Shown one piece after another: positions 13,501 to 25,810 of a stretch of DNA of 64,000 bases. Below the pieces are notes generated by a model, which was not told the origin of the DNA, searched no databases, and saw nothing but the letters and a program-made list of their open reading frames with translations. Position numbers and translations under genes: made by a program. Source of the stretch: Cucumis sativus (Eukaryota; Streptophyta; Magnoliopsida; Cucurbitales; Cucurbitaceae); NCBI RefSeq assembly GCF_000004075.3, contig NC_026656.2:1674001-1738000 (forward strand). The letters run 5' to 3'. Each line of letters begins with the position of its first letter. The first letter of the stretch is position 1.

Positions 13501-16500
13501 TAAATTACTTGTACATTTGATTGTGGTTGTGCTGGATAGGCATACATTTAAAATGTGAGTCTTAACAAACATACATTATATTATAATAAATAAGTGTTAT
13601 TCTAGGAGAGTTTTTTTTTGTCTAGGTATTATATTTTTAATTTATGTTTGATTTTTAAGATGTTTGCATTTATATTAACGCCACTTCTTTTATTATTTCT
13701 TCAATCTATTGGTTTATTTTTTTGTATCATGATTGTATACCATTCACGGAATGCATCCTTAATTTTCTAGTTCTTGGAGATGGAATGCTTCCTTAATTTT
13801 CTAGCTCTATCTATCTATCTATCTCTCTTTCTCTCCCCTTTCTTGGCTTCCCTATTATCCTCATTGTCTAGCTCTCTTGTACATTGAGTTTATTAATAAT
13901 AAAGAAGTTTGTCTCCTTTTCAAAAAAAGAAAAAAGAAAAAAGAAAGAAAGGTCATTTGATGGAGTGACCACAAGAGAGGTTATAGTTCATGAAGAGAGC
14001 ATTTTTATTGGCTCGTAATGATGACCTTCATGCATTTAGAAGTTCAGGTGGCAATAACACCAAGGTTGACCTAATAAGCTCGAAGTCTAAAGAAGAGAGA
14101 GAATAGAAAAAAAGGTTCCTAATAATATTCTTAAAAAGATTGAGTGGGCTTAGCACTTAGGAAAGTCTAAGGCCAGTGTGCTTTTATATTAGCTGACATG
14201 AGGTTCCATCTCAAAACTAATTGTCATTGAAAGACATAACTCATCTATTTTATAAGAAATGCGAGGTTTCTCAATCTTTTCAGAGTGGGTTTCTCAACAT
14301 GTCCCCTCAAGAAGGTGCCTCTTTTTTGGATCATCGTTCTTGATTGAGTCTCAATTTCTTTTTATTGGACTTTGGAATACACGTTTGAGCTTTTTAGGCT
14401 ATGATACAATAGATAACATGAGGTTCAATTTTGAGACAAGTTAGCAATAAAAGGAGTAGCTCATCTATCTTATAAGTAGTGTGAGGTCCCTTGGTTTTTT
14501 CAATGTGAGATTTTCAATGTTTTACATGATTATAAAGATTAGTCAATTTTTCAAAAACCATTGAAAGAAGTGAAAGTTGGGTGTATCCAAAAGGTTTTTA
14601 CTCACATGGGCCTTTCTTTCTTCCTTTACCATTTTTTCAAAATTATTTATTTGAACAATTTTGTTGAAGTTTATTTTTAAAAAATGTGAGAAGGAGATAG
14701 GTGTAGTCCTATGAGCATAAATACGGCCTATAGACAAATGAAATTACAATAAAGAGGGTAGTCCTCACGAGAGATTGCTAAAGGCCTCTCCTGTATAATT
14801 TATGTAGATTCTCCAAGATGCTTCTAGATACAGTTAGTGTTTTCTTTCAATTTATTTTTACCACAGGAGTCCCTTTTTCTAAAGTGGGGGATGAACAAAA
14901 GCCCTCCAATCTAGACTGACAAGAAAAGTGGAGCAGTTACAAAAGGTCTTTGATGAGCACGAAACATCTTTTTAACCACCGGGCTGACAATCTCGAGAAA
15001 CCAACCCTCTAGATGTTTTGGATACCATCATATGAATCCAAACCATTAACAATCTCGGGAAGGATGAATGTGGGAAGCATTTTTTGGACCTTATCTAATG
15101 TGTTTATATTGTTGAGAGCTACAGTTCATGGAAAAGATAATTTACCCTTGTTCGGTGTAACCCATCCCAAATCATGTTTACACAAGCCCAGGCCAAAAAT
15201 CTTCATCATTGTGGAGGGCTAATGGAAACATCATTAGTTACTCTAGCCGGATCTCACATATTTCGGAAGAGAAGAAAAACTGTCCCCTTCTTCCATTTCC
15301 CTGTCAATGGAGCTTCTTCCTAGACATAGTCTAGTATTCTATTTTCTTGTAAATTGATTTGTCGTTTCCTTATAAAACATGATTCTTTATTTATGATTCA
15401 TTTACTAATCTTGATATTTAGATATTAGTTGTAATTGATAGTTTCGTTAATGTTTGTTGAAACTAACAAGTACAATAAAAACATGCAGACTAAATCAAAA
15501 GAAAATAATGTCAGAGATGATTGTCCTTAGTTGATGTCTTTTGATATGCTATAGACATAGACCATATGATATGATCTCTTTCAGGTAATGGGAGGAGATC
15601 CTCTTCTCAAGCTCATAGCAGTAGATTGGTTCAAAGTCGATAATAGCTTTGATGGCATTGCATTGCATCCCCGGAATTTAGTTCAGGTATTTTCGCTGCA
15701 TTTTTTCATCACAAATGGTAGGAACCCCTAACAGAAGAATCTATGGTGTACTGTATTCTTAATCTCAATCACCATATTTTTCCTTTACCAAAAACTGCAT
15801 GCTTGATGCCTTTCAGTTTACATGTTGAATTTACATGATGTAACTAAAGGAAGTCAGGAGCTCTAACTGATGGTCTTGTTAAGTAATTTCACCTTAGAAA
15901 TTGTCTGTTTCTATAACTTCATTATTGAACGGGTCAATCAGAGAATCATGTAATCTTTTGTTGCACTTCGGAAAAGGTCTGTTATCTTAAGCACACCATA
16001 AAGCTAGGTGACTGCATTTTTGTTACCGTGCTGTTAATAAATCACTGCTAAAAACCCAAAAGTTTTTAAAAGAATGAAGGTGTCTAAGAAATGTGCAATT
16101 GCTGCACTCTCTTAGGTCATTTGATCAGAAAGGATTAAGTGTGATTTTTAGAACAATTTTTATGATTGAGATGCTATATACGTCTTCATTCATTCTTTTT
16201 TTTTCTCGTGGAAACACCACCTAATATCCCAACAAAAGAGCAAATGTACCTCTTTAGGATAGCACTGGAAACGTGAAAATATAATGATCTACCAATAAGA
16301 AAAAATAAAAAGTAAATACTGAGCTAAATGTAGACAATTAATGGACAACTACTATTCACATTTTGAAAAGAGACTCAACACTCCTCTCAAACTTGTTTGA
16401 AGATGGCCTTCATAGCTTGTCAAATAGTTTGTCAAATTTGGAAAAGACGTTTAGTTGAATTATTAATTTGTCTAACTATGCTAGATCTATGTTGCCATCA

Positions 16501-19500
16501 AGTTACTTGCATCCTTGCCAAATGATTACCAAGGGCAACTTGTTGAATTCGACTCCAAGGTTGACCTGTATTCTATATACAATCAAACTTGAAGAACGTA
16601 GAATTGTATTGTTTAAATAGATTACTATGTTGTTTAGATTACATATTAGTCTTTTTGATTCTTTTAGCTATTAGTTAATATTCTTTTCTTTCCTAATTAT
16701 TTTCATTTGCTGTAATATCTGTTTTATTGTAGTTATTCACCATTATTAGGTCCTTTGTTGAATAAGAAGATTATTTCTCCCACAATTCCATTAAGCGTAA
16801 CTATTTCCTTTCCAATATCAGTCAGAAGCTGGAAAGAAGGTCCCCTTCATGCTTGTCATTAATCTCCAGGTATGCACAATCATCTACAATTCTATATTTA
16901 TGATTGAGCTTATTTATATTCTTTTATAACTAAAAACTTGGTTCTAGAGCAGCAAGACGACAAACATGCATAGTATGTCTTTGTTTTTTAGCTTATTTGT
17001 AGGTATTAGACATTATAATCTCAAGAGTTGAGTTGAGTGGTGAAGAGGTCATTAGCTACAGCCTACAGTGTATTTTAAAAGCTTGGATTTTCATCTAGTG
17101 CTTGCGCATACTTATTTTGATATTTTTCATGCCCCATTTATGCATTATTTGGTATGAAAGTTCTCCCAAGATCGAATTCTTCTTAGAGCGCTCAGTCACG
17201 AAGGTGTGCATTAGTACCAAAGATAAGGTGCAAAGAAGATATCCACTCATTTTATCTCCAAGTAAGCATGCCATGCACGATGTGGAGGAAGAATGTTAGG
17301 ACCCTTGTTTCTATCTTGATTTTTTTCTAGCAATTACTCTTCCTACATCTTGGAGGCTTTCAATGAGCCTATGTTTTTTTCTTTGGAATAAAAGAATAAA
17401 AAGAGACTAATACTAAAAAGTATAATAATACAGAAAATAAATACAAACCAAAAGGCGATGAACAATAACAAAGACTACTTAAAAATCCAACATTAGGATG
17501 ACACAATAAAAAATGGCATCCACAGTAAATATCTTGGGTTGAAAACTCTTCAAACTTATTGGATAGAGAACACCATGCATAAGACTTTAGACAAGTCAAA
17601 TCAAACCAAGCACGTGAAGTTTGAGCAGACTTTTAGAAAACATCTTGATTTCTTTCCATCCAAAGCTTGAAGAGAATGGTCTTGACAGCATAACCCAAAG
17701 TAAATACACTTTGAGAATTCCACTCAATACCACATAAAGGTTGGAACTCATATGCCTTCCGAGAATCAGAAAAAATCCATGGGAGAGTGAAGACATCAAA
17801 TAACAAAAATTGACAGCTTAGATAATATAAACAATCAAAGTAAATGTGATTAGAGATTCGCCTTCCTTGAAACATAATGAACAAATTGATGGCATAAGAC
17901 ATTGTGACAGTTTCTTTTCTGCGAACTTTCAGGTGAACTGAGACTGCCATTAAGCGTAAGTTTATGTGTTCTTTAATTTGTGTCATCACCCCCCTGCCTT
18001 TACCTTTTGGGTCATCCATTCAAAAATCAGAAAAAGATCATATGGCTTTGATTGCTATAGAGAAATATATGCACCTTTCATGGCACTATGGCGTCTTTGG
18101 CTCTTTTATTGATCCAGTTCTATTTATTGCTTTACAATGGTATATGTTATGTACATGCACCTTTTTTAGATTGTTGTCTTCACTCACCCATGGCCTATGG
18201 AAGAATAAAATAGATTTCACTTTTAAGGATATGCAAGAATGATTTTCTAGGCATTTTATATAGACTTTATTTCTTTGTGGAAAAAATATATTATGTCCAT
18301 TTACAAGTAGGATGTGGAGGATGCACATTTGTTGTCTTTAATTGTTTAAGGCGTGTAAGTTACTAAATTTAAACACATTTATACTAATAAAAAAGAGTAC
18401 AAAATTAGTTATTTTTTAAAGATACTTTATTGAACATCCTTACCATTTTTTTGTTCTCGAACTTCCGAGAAATGGTATGTCAGTTTATCTGAGATGTTTT
18501 ATGTTCTTCTTATGTTGATTTCTGTTCAGGTTCCAGCCAAGCCAAACTATAGTATGGTTATGTATTATGCTGCAGATAGGCCTGTAAACAAAAATTCTTT
18601 GTTGGGTAAATTTGTGGATGGAAGTGATATGTATCGAGATTCTAGATTTAAATTAATTCCCAGCATTGTTGAGGTACGGAGTCTTAGCATTTATATTTCT
18701 TATTCTTGATGACATACAACTAATGATTAGTTTAATCCAACAGGGATATTGGATGGTTAAGCGTGCAGTTGGAACAAAAGCTTGCCTTTTGGGCAAAGCA
18801 GTTACATGCAAGTACCTCAGGCGAGACAATTTTCTGGAAGTAAGTAATTCTAACCCATCCTTAATAGTATGCATTGATAGGCAGGTGCAATTTTTGCTAG
18901 AGAAGCTCTACGGCTTCTTAGACAGGCCAAGTTGAGAGTCAGTTGTCTACTGGTAAAGCAAGTTAATGTCAAGCTCGAAATATTTACTTTATATATAATA
19001 TGTTTCACATTATTTACCTTCACTGCATTATCCAATGTTGAGTCCTTCTAATGCTTGACTAGTAGATTACTAGATGTCGTTGATAACAATGTCAACCCTC
19101 AATACGTCTTGTGCTAGAAGCAAGTGTAGGAAGATTCAATTATGTGAGAGCGAGGAGAATGTTTTGTACGTGATAGGCAATGAATTAAGTGTAGTCTAGT
19201 CCCATAATCCTCATTTTTATACACACAAAGAAGAAATTAAAAAACTAAAACAAGAAATGCCACATGGCAGCGTTTTATTAGACATCAGCTTGGGCTTGCG
19301 CTGCACCAGGCTTTGGGATTTTTTGTGTGTGATTACGAGATCCATCTTTTAGTGATGGCCTAATGGACAAACTAATTTGTTTGGGGGAGGCACTGTTAGG
19401 AGTTGGTGCTTGTGTAAAAAACTGTAACATTCGGTTTCGTAATGAGTTTTTTTGTCCTAGAGTCTCCTCTAGGAGAGAGCAACATTCATCTTGAACTGCT

Positions 19501-20159
19501 CAAGCTTTATAGATTTGTTCTATTGTTCATAGTAATATCAGAGGTCTTTTGAGCCATATCAGAATGTAATACATATTTTAAAATATGTTAGTTATTTTAC
19601 TACATTTCTTCATAAATATCTTGCAGATTGATGTGGATATTGGATCATCAACAGTAGCCAGGAGTGTTATTGGCCTTGTCCTTGGATATGTCACAAGCTT
19701 AGTCGTTGATCTTGCCATCTTAATCGAGGTTAACACTTTCTACTTAATATGTTTCCGCAATCATATTTCAAAATCCAGTGTGCTTCTCTTCAAATGTCTT
19801 TTATAGGCACTCTCGCCCCTTAAGAAATTAGGAAAACAATGAAGGAAATAAGAGTTGTTCTTATTTGTTATTTTGGCTATGGCTATATTGGTAGTCTGTC
19901 TACATATTTTAATTGGTTAATTAATTCATCATTGTAGTTTTTATATTCTATGGAACAACATATATCAGTGGCCTCATGTGATCAATCAACTGGTTCTTAC
20001 TTTTTAATTTCCTGACTATTTGCAATTCATTGTATTATGGATTCTTACAAATATTTACAATCGCAGGCAAAGGAGGAGGAAGAATTGCCTGAGTATATTC
20101 TCGGAACAGTTCGATTAAACCGTGTGAAGCTTGATTCGGCAATACATTTGGAAACTTGA
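1584..20159 (+). CDS. EDR2-like protein (PH, START and DUF1336 domains), 5' partial
   Basis: Nineteen coding exons encode the last 632 residues: 1584-1649, 1867-1925, 4563-4639, 5512-5637, 6234-6268, 6449-6549, 6636-6731, 6970-7034, 8152-8223, 10262-10432, 10994-11196, 11428-11494, 13157-13332, 15585-15686, 16822-16869, 18530-18673, 18744-18839, 19627-19728, 20067-20159. All introns are GT-AG and all phases join. The order is the end of a PH domain (EVRKWMEAFDHAKQQ), a linker (INLDGHRPRVRRYAHGLKRL), a START lipid-binding domain (WKCVRTFNGVRIFEDVADSK to VAGLKEY), an acidic stretch (SSSSEEESDNDKE), and DUF1336 (CWTSPSGTGFMIRGKNYL to the TGA). Arabidopsis EDR2 binds phosphatidylinositol-4-phosphate and restrains salicylate-dependent cell death and mildew resistance. 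The closest family member I recall is the At5g35180 type. About 90-100 N-terminal residues lie left of the window. Very long introns (up to 2.6 kb) carry transposon relics. Confidence 0.93.
2990..3215 (+). mobile_element. LINE relic (zf-RVT region) in an EDR2-like intron
   Basis: An open 65-codon frame reads LVSRNHFPHFSNLLLSLKIP, followed by a KNCETFIWSLAFG segment. It resembles the 'W..K.PKK..FF.W.LA.G..NT...L' pattern of the zinc-finger segment that follows reverse transcriptase in plant LINEs. Flanking sequence is not open. It lies in the intron between 1925 and 4563. It is a fragment only; the assignment rests on remembered motif similarity. Confidence 0.5.
5083..5350. repeat. Foldback element, best copy (iterated CTATCANTGATAG)
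   Basis: The left arm (about 5128-5170) reads TATAGCACAATTTTAAAAAA then TTGCAAATATAGCAAAATTT. The right arm (about 5279-5322) is its near-perfect inverse: TTTTGCTATATTTGCAA, then TTTTAAAAATGTTGCTATAT. Between the arms lie five 13-bp near-palindromes beginning at 5176, 5193, 5226, 5251 and 5268; the last, CTATCAGTGATAG, is perfect around its centre. The outer flanks (AGTTGCAAATTTAACAATTA on the left; TTGATTATTATTGTTAAAAT on the right) recur at 44735-44975. It sits in an EDR2-like intron. Confidence 0.75.
7560..8022 (+). repeat. Short LTR-like repeat with three degenerate copies in tandem
   Basis: Three related segments of about 70-75 bp occur at about 7564-7640, 7755-7825 and 7948-8020. Each reads roughly 'GG(A)GTT.TGATATA.TT..AATTTACCTTCAC', then 'ATAAGCTT..TTTGGGTCAAT' and a 'GTGATTTAAC' end. 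Between them lie 'TTCAAACTTTTGCAATGTTA' and 'TTGAACCTCCACAATGCTAT' variants, indicating a duplicated internal unit as well. Direct terminal repeats around a short core fit a TRIM-type non-autonomous retroelement. It lies in the intron between exons 6970-7034 and 8152-8223. Confidence 0.45.
9880..10160 (+). mobile_element. LINE relic (zf-RVT region) immediately upstream of an EDR2-like exon
   Basis: One frame reads CGRLKLFMSVLHGNINTFGR then RRVLNLMEPSCCICKWRAAKDL. After a stop codon it continues as LRVVFRSLGIGLARQ. This is the C-terminal zinc-finger and tail pattern of plant LINE ORF2 (VLHGR.NT.DRL.RR....CC.C..A.EDL, then W..FF..FG...AR). It ends only about 100 bp before the exon that starts at 10262. 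It is broken by at least one stop and is non-functional. Confidence 0.6.
11958..12105. repeat. Foldback element, short copy
   Basis: AAATATAGCATAATG... TTGCAAAATTTCATATTCTA, CTATCAATGATAG, then GAAATTTTGCTATATTTTGTAAAC. The arms are inverted copies around a single CTATCAATGATAG palindrome. It lies in the EDR2-like intron between 11494 and 13157. It appears to be the same family as 5083-5350 with a shorter core. Confidence 0.6.
13806..13826. repeat. CTAT microsatellite
   Basis: Short run of CTAT units followed by a CT-rich stretch in an EDR2-like intron. Confidence 0.85.
14194..14520 (+). repeat. Pair of about 105-bp direct repeats (TRIM/LTR-like) in an EDR2-like intron
   Basis: The block at about 14194-14300 begins GACATGAGGTTCCATCTCAA, and the block at about 14414-14520 begins AACATGAGGTTCAATTTTGA. 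Both continue through '(A)GC/ACTCATCTAT.TTATAAG.A.TG.GAGGT', then a 'TTTTCA..GTG.G.TTT.TCAA.(C/G)AT.T' end, 220 bp apart. Direct repeats closing on 'GTGGG..TCTCAACA' look like the LTR ends of small plant retroelements. The inference is from repeat structure alone, as no coding sequence is present. Confidence 0.5.
17490..18010 (-). mobile_element. LINE relic (reverse-transcriptase C-terminal tail)
   Basis: On the minus strand, frames read ILFKLWMERNQDVF (about 17633-17680) and, after a frame change, AWFDLTCLKSYAWCSLSNKF (about 17540-17600). The upstream part contains FDVFTLPWIFSDSRKAYEFQ. The order 'W..P.S..K..E.....GIEWN....L.....K.I.F.LWMERN.R.F......W......A..WCSLS..F....IQD' is the typical C-terminal tail of plant LINE ORF2. 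The reading frame is broken, so this is a relic. It lies in the intron between exons 16822-16869 and 18530-18673, in antisense to the host gene. Confidence 0.6.
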
Positions 20160-21147
20160 GGTCTCTTTAAGTTGCATTTACTGAACTTCACATTCATCCA
20201 TCCATTGTGATATGGTCACTTTAGTGAGGTTTTATGTTTGGTAGCATGTTCATCCTCTTATAATCAACACAAACAATCGTTATCCCTATTTTACTTAATA
20301 ACGAGAATTGAACTATAAACATGTCTAGATTAAATTACACGTATATTTTCCTCTAATTTTGAACATGGTTTTTGGAAAGTATTTAACCTAAACAAACACA
20401 CACACATCATCTACATCGTATCACCATGTCCATGTTGTATTTCCCATATGTTCCTATCTCATCTAGCTCATTCCAAAGAGGATTAACATTTCATTTGGTT
20501 AATTGACTGATCTATCATTAAACAAGTCATTCAATTATTTGATTGGTTAAGTTCTCTTACTTTTTTTTGTTACTATAATCTACATCACATTTATTTTTCA
20601 AAAAAGTGATTGGATTGATGGGATTGGCCTCTCCCTGTTACTGCTACTGCTGGAAATTATTTCACATTGTTCATGACTTTTCTTGATTGTTCCTCTGCTT
20701 TTGGATTTTTGCCTCAGAATTCCACCACCTTAATCTCATTAATATAATCTGATTTTTTTTATTATTATTTTTTGCTCTTTTTTCATATATATTATAATGA
20801 TTATACTGTTGCAGGGCCAATCTTTTCCATCTTGAAGCTTACAAAAATTAAAGAGAGAAAATAAAAGAGGACCCTTTCTCCTATCACTTTACCCACTCCC
20901 AACCACTCTTTGCTTTACTTTATTATCATATCATTGGGCAAAACTTTAGGATGATGAATGATTTAATTCCCATAATATTTATCTTATAATTTTTTATGTA
21001 AACATATTGATATTTATTTGAATTCCTTGTATTTTAATATTTTTATATTTATAAACATAAATTGAAAAGTTGATGAAAACGGTACAACTTTTTTTAAATC
21101 CCTTTTATATTCACACATTGGTGCATCCACCGAAAATTATTTTAAAC

Positions 21148-21535
21148 GACAAAACTTCTAAACATATTTACAAATTTAGCAAAATATCATAATCTATCTA
21201 TGAATGAAAATTGTGATAGTTCCATAAATTGTGATAGTATAGTCCATAACGTGATATTTTGGTTCATTTTGTTATATTTGAAAATAATTTTAATAACAAT
21301 TTAACTAATTAATTTGATTTATTTTGATTATTTTCTTCATTGGTTCTAAAACACTGCTTTTTTTTTTATAGTAACATGGGTTACATACAAATTAAGAAGT
21401 CAATTGTAAATGAGTGTAAATAGAAAAATTGCTAAAATTATTCACAACTATAACAAAATTTTAGATTTTATTAGTGTTTATCACTGATATAATTTAAAAT
21501 TTTGTTGTATTTTATAAATATTTTGGTTGATATAA
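21148..21535. repeat. Two adjacent degenerate foldback copies
   Basis: About 21148-21300: ATTTACAAATTTAGCAAAAT, TGTGATAG...GTGATAG, then CATTTTGTTATATTTGAAAA. About 21425-21535: ACAACTATAACAAAATTTTA, TTTATCACTGATATAA, then AAAATTTTGTTGTATTTTAT. Both show inverted ATAGCAAAAT-like arms flanking GATA/TATC words, more decayed than the copy at 5083. Confidence 0.45.
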
Positions 21536-22219
21536 GTTAAAATTGTATATATATGTGTTTGTGTGTATATATATACACGAGATAGAAACATTTGTGAATT
21601 TTCTAACTAAATTGGTTTGAATGTACTCATGTTAGGATTAGAACGTTTTAGAAAAATAAATGGTTTCCATTTAATATCAATCATAAATGAGTTTTCAAGT
21701 GTTTCAACGTTAATAAAATTAAAGGACATCACAAAATCCATACGATGCATAAAGTACTCATCTAATCGTAATCAATTTTTTAGATACAATTTCATGTCAC
21801 TAATATTTAAAATCCGTACCAAATAAATTTGATTATGCCTATCGAATTGGCTAAGTTTTATAGACTATAATATTCTATGATTAATGATAGTAGATGAAAT
21901 AATTGTATGAAGTAAAGTGAAGTGAGCATCAAAACATGGTTACAAACACAATTATAGCTTTTCTTTTTTGTGTTATGATTTGGATATCAAATCAATGCCA
22001 CCAACGTTCCTCTTTCTTTTAACCCTAAAGAGTATTTTATTTTTGCTGTCAAATTAAATCCCTTTTTCCCCTTAAAAGATGTGTTTTTCTCTTCACCTCT
22101 TTCCCCGAGGCCGCACGATGCCATTCTTTTTTTGTTAATATACACAAATTGCTCTCTATAGGATTCCCTATCTATTCTTCCCCACAGAACAGAACCATAT
22201 ATAAATTTCAAACAGTAAA

Positions 22220-22365
22220 TTATTTAAATAAACAAAACTTCCAAAAATATTCATCAACCTAACAAAATTTCACAATCATAATAGACCGAAATATTTGTTG
22301 GTTTGTCATAGATGGACGATGATATTTGCTATAGTTAAAAAATGTTTATTTAAAATCCTACATTT
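22220..22365. repeat. Degenerate foldback copy
   Basis: The left side reads AAACAAAACTTCCAAAAATA and AACAAAATTTCACAATCATA. The right side reads GATATTTGCTATAGTTAAAA then ATGTTTATTTAAAATCC. The core has ATAGACC and CATAGATGG words. Same general layout as the other copies. Confidence 0.4.
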
Positions 22366-23108
22366 CTAAACAATTTCATGTAAAATTTATGATTGTATTA
22401 ACTAAACCTCTAAACATTCACAAATTGATTAAATTTAAACTCGTATTAAAAAAACGGTAATTATTCTGTAATACTTTAGTCTATATATATTTGAGTATTA
22501 ATCAAATTGATTAACATATGAAAGTCTAGAAGATTAAATTGGTCAAAATTATAAGTTTCACGTAACATTATATTGGTGACAAAATATGGAGGATGGCGTG
22601 AGTTGACACACTAACAAAAAAAAATTAAGAGTTTAAATTAATACTATAGTTAGGTTAAATTTTTAATTAATCACGGAGAATTTGATGTTTGCATTAAAAA
22701 ATATATACATATTTGACAATGTTATTAATTGTGCATTTAAACGAACTCATCTTTCTTCACCTAACTAAGGTTTTTAATATTAGTTCGGATCATTGCAACC
22801 AAACACTAAAAAATAATATCGTATCAATTATCATTGAACTAAGCATAATTTAACGTACAACTTTTTATTTCATTAATCTTTAATAGTTTCAAATTTTATC
22901 AAACCAACTTGTTTAGGTACGTTTTAAAAATGATGTAAATTTGAATTTAAAAAGTGGAGTGAAATAGGTCACGAGAGATGAGTGAAATTTTGGTATATTG
23001 AAGGGAAGGAGACAATACTTAAAAGCACAATGGACAAAATTTCTTATGTCTTTTGTACTTAAATGTCAATTTCCCTTTTTCATACCTTTGCCTTTTGCTT
23101 CATCCCCT

Positions 23109-23134
23109 TTTTCTTTCTTTCTTTCTTTCTTTTT
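23109..23134. repeat. TTTC microsatellite
   Basis: About five tandem TTTC units in a pyrimidine-rich stretch of intergenic DNA. Confidence 0.9.
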
Positions 23135-24479
23135 GTTATCTAAACTTTGTATTTTTTGTTTCTCAATAATTTTCTCTTCAATACACAAAATAAAATGAAG
23201 CCTAAATTGCAATTTTGGTCAAAAGTTGTAGTCGAGTCTTTATGTCTTGAAATTAAAATTTAGTCCATATGATTTGATTGCAAACATTCATAAGTAGTTT
23301 TCAGGGTAAGCAACATCATATAGACTAAATTTTAACTTTAATTTACACTCGTACCTTTGTGATGTGTCAATTACAACATTATTCAGATTTTTTGTTTGAG
23401 TGATATATCGTGTGAAATTATGATTTGAGTAAATTGAACATATAAGTACTTATAAGTTATTGTAGCGGTCGAGCTTAGGAGGAAGACATGATTGAGTCGA
23501 AATCATATATGAATGAGAGAGATTTTGAGGTCATTAAAGCATGGTTATGGAGGAATTAAAAGAATTACAAACTACTACCTATACCAACAAAAAACTTCTT
23601 TCTTTTCGATGACTAAATTATGAGAACCTCAAAGTTAAGCATGCATAATTTGAAGCAACTTTATGTTGAGTGGTCTTTTGAAATTATTTCGATGCACGTG
23701 TACGGTGAGAACAAAACAATGCTGAAAGAATTTGCGTTGGTTTGTAAAGACAATTTTCGTTCTTAAAATACTTTAACATGAGCAAGAATGACGTTGCCCG
23801 ATTGTAGAGAATACAAGAAAGGATTGAAATCTACAAATATCTATTATCGATAGAATGTGAAAATTTTTTTATTAAGCTTTGAATACTGAACATAAAGTTA
23901 AAAATTCAAATGTGTCTAGTAGACACTCGTGAATGTTTAAAGATCAAATAGAAACAAAACTGAACACTTAAATTCAAACGACTTAGTCAACAAAATTTGG
24001 CTAAGTAAAAGTAGAAAAAGTGAATTAAAAATAGTGTTAATCGAATTGATTTAAAGCTCTCATCCAATTAAAGAAAAACTTAGATGTTGGTTAAATTACT
24101 AATTTTGCCCTTTCATGTAGCTTTTATCACTCCATGCATTTTGAAGCTTAGCTTCATCATTACCATAATCACAATGTTAATTATATTAAACGTTGTGAAG
24201 AAGAGAGACCCCACCATATAAAAGGACTTTAAAGTAATCTTCATTCTATTTTATGAGCTTTTTAATTATTTATTTCATATTATTTTCCATTCAATAAACA
24301 TTACTTTTATGTATTAAATTCTTGTGATTTAAACATATTATATTAAATTTACTAATCCAATCACATTAATTGTCAACTTTAATTAAAAAGCAAACCAATG
24401 AAAAACAATGTAATTAATTAATAAAAATGTTAAACTTTTCATCCATAATTTAATGGGAATATGAAATTGTAATCCATAA

Positions 24480-24670
24480 ATTATAAGATAATCACCGATC
24501 AACGATAAAATCAATAATATTATATACTGATAGATTTTTATTAATGTCTACTATATCACTTATAAACGATATTTATAGACAACGATAGACGTATGTTAAT
24601 ATTGATTAGTAGATAAATATGAAATTTTGTTATGCTTTGTCTTATTTGAATATGTTCATAAATTATATCT
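24480..24670. repeat. Degenerate foldback copy
   Basis: Contains ACTGATAGATTTTT, a run of TATC/GATA words (ACGATAGACG, TTAGTAGATAA), and on the right AAATTTTGTTATGCTTTGTC. It is recognisable as the same family mainly through the iterated GATAGA core. Confidence 0.4.
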
Positions 24671-25810
24671 AAAATATTTTTACAATTTAAGATTATGGCA
24701 TTAGATTTGGAAAGAAGTTCATTTTCACTCTTGAGCTTTTAATTTTGTTCAAAGTATACCATTGGTTAGTATTTTTTTTTCCTATAACTTCTATGGTACG
24801 GCTGAATTTTCTTTAATACCATACCAAGGATCGAGCTTCCGACTTATAAATTTTTTTTTTATTAATTATCATTAAACTAAACTTGATTTAATTTGTACGA
24901 GAAATTAATAATGAGTTTTACTAATAATATTTAGGTGTTGATAAAAGTGGCTGGCAATAAAAAAGGAAAAACAAAAGTGTATAAATCAAATTGCATCAAA
25001 CCCATCTTAAAGATCTTACACTCCACACTCTCACCTCACCTAAAATTCAGCAAGAACTTGAACATACATTACCTAAAGTGGACCAAGCATTTGAACTTTA
25101 TTTTGTTTTCTTTCTCAATTTAAATAAACATAAAAAGAAATTCCTCAATATTTATGGGATTTCATGGGGATATTGTTCAAATTCCAACTCCAAATTTGTG
25201 ATTATTATTATTGGATTCTCACCCCTAGAGAAAGAAAGAAAAAAAAAAAAAAGAGAAAGAAAGATGCTTTCAAATATGCAAAGCTTTATTCCAAAATGAC
25301 CAACACCATCTTCATACAAAAACATCTCAAGGGACCCATCTTGCTCTTAAAAAGTAACTCTTAATATTCCCATCCAATGTTTCACAAATTTAAATCTTAA
25401 ATTTAGTTTCTATGAATTTTGAAAATGTAAAACTTATAGTCAAATATAATAAAATCGTTGAAAATATTTAATAAAAAAATTAGTTTTTTATCAGTGACAA
25501 AGATTGTTTTAGAACAGTTTCTAAGATGAACAATTTTATCAAATTATAGGAATATGGAAAGCATGAGGATAAAGCTTTGATTTATTTTTAATTAAATGAA
25601 CAAAAATTGTAATTTAACTTTAAAATAATCACACACTCTGTAGTTTTTTTCATTCATTTCCATCCTTTTTTATGGAGCTTTCTCCAGTCCCCATGCATTT
25701 GATTGCCCCATAAATCAAGCAAATGCAATTTATAGAAACCAGAACTTGTTTCTTTTCTGGGTTTTTCTCTTTTTCCCATTTCTCCTTTGTTGTAGTTTGA
25801 TTGAGTTCTA

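Larger units (their letters stand above)
20160..25810. other. AT-rich intergenic region between the EDR2-like and LRR-RLK genes
   Basis: No gene is recognisable. The first few hundred bases should hold the 3' UTR of the EDR2-like gene, and the last part (about 25600-25810) the leader of the LRR gene. It contains at least four degenerate foldback copies (about 21148-21300, 21425-21535, 22220-22365, 24480-24670), a TTTC microsatellite near 23110, and otherwise low-complexity AT-rich sequence. Short open frames here have no protein-like composition. Confidence 0.6.

Noticed and set aside
16600..16800. LTR-like stretch in the intron before exon 16822
   Set aside because: Reads like the T-rich end of a copia-type LTR, but I could not find a second copy or clear termini.
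19050..19610. Possible LTR fragment in the intron before exon 19627
   Set aside because: Contains retroelement-like phrases, but no matching end or direct repeat could be identified.
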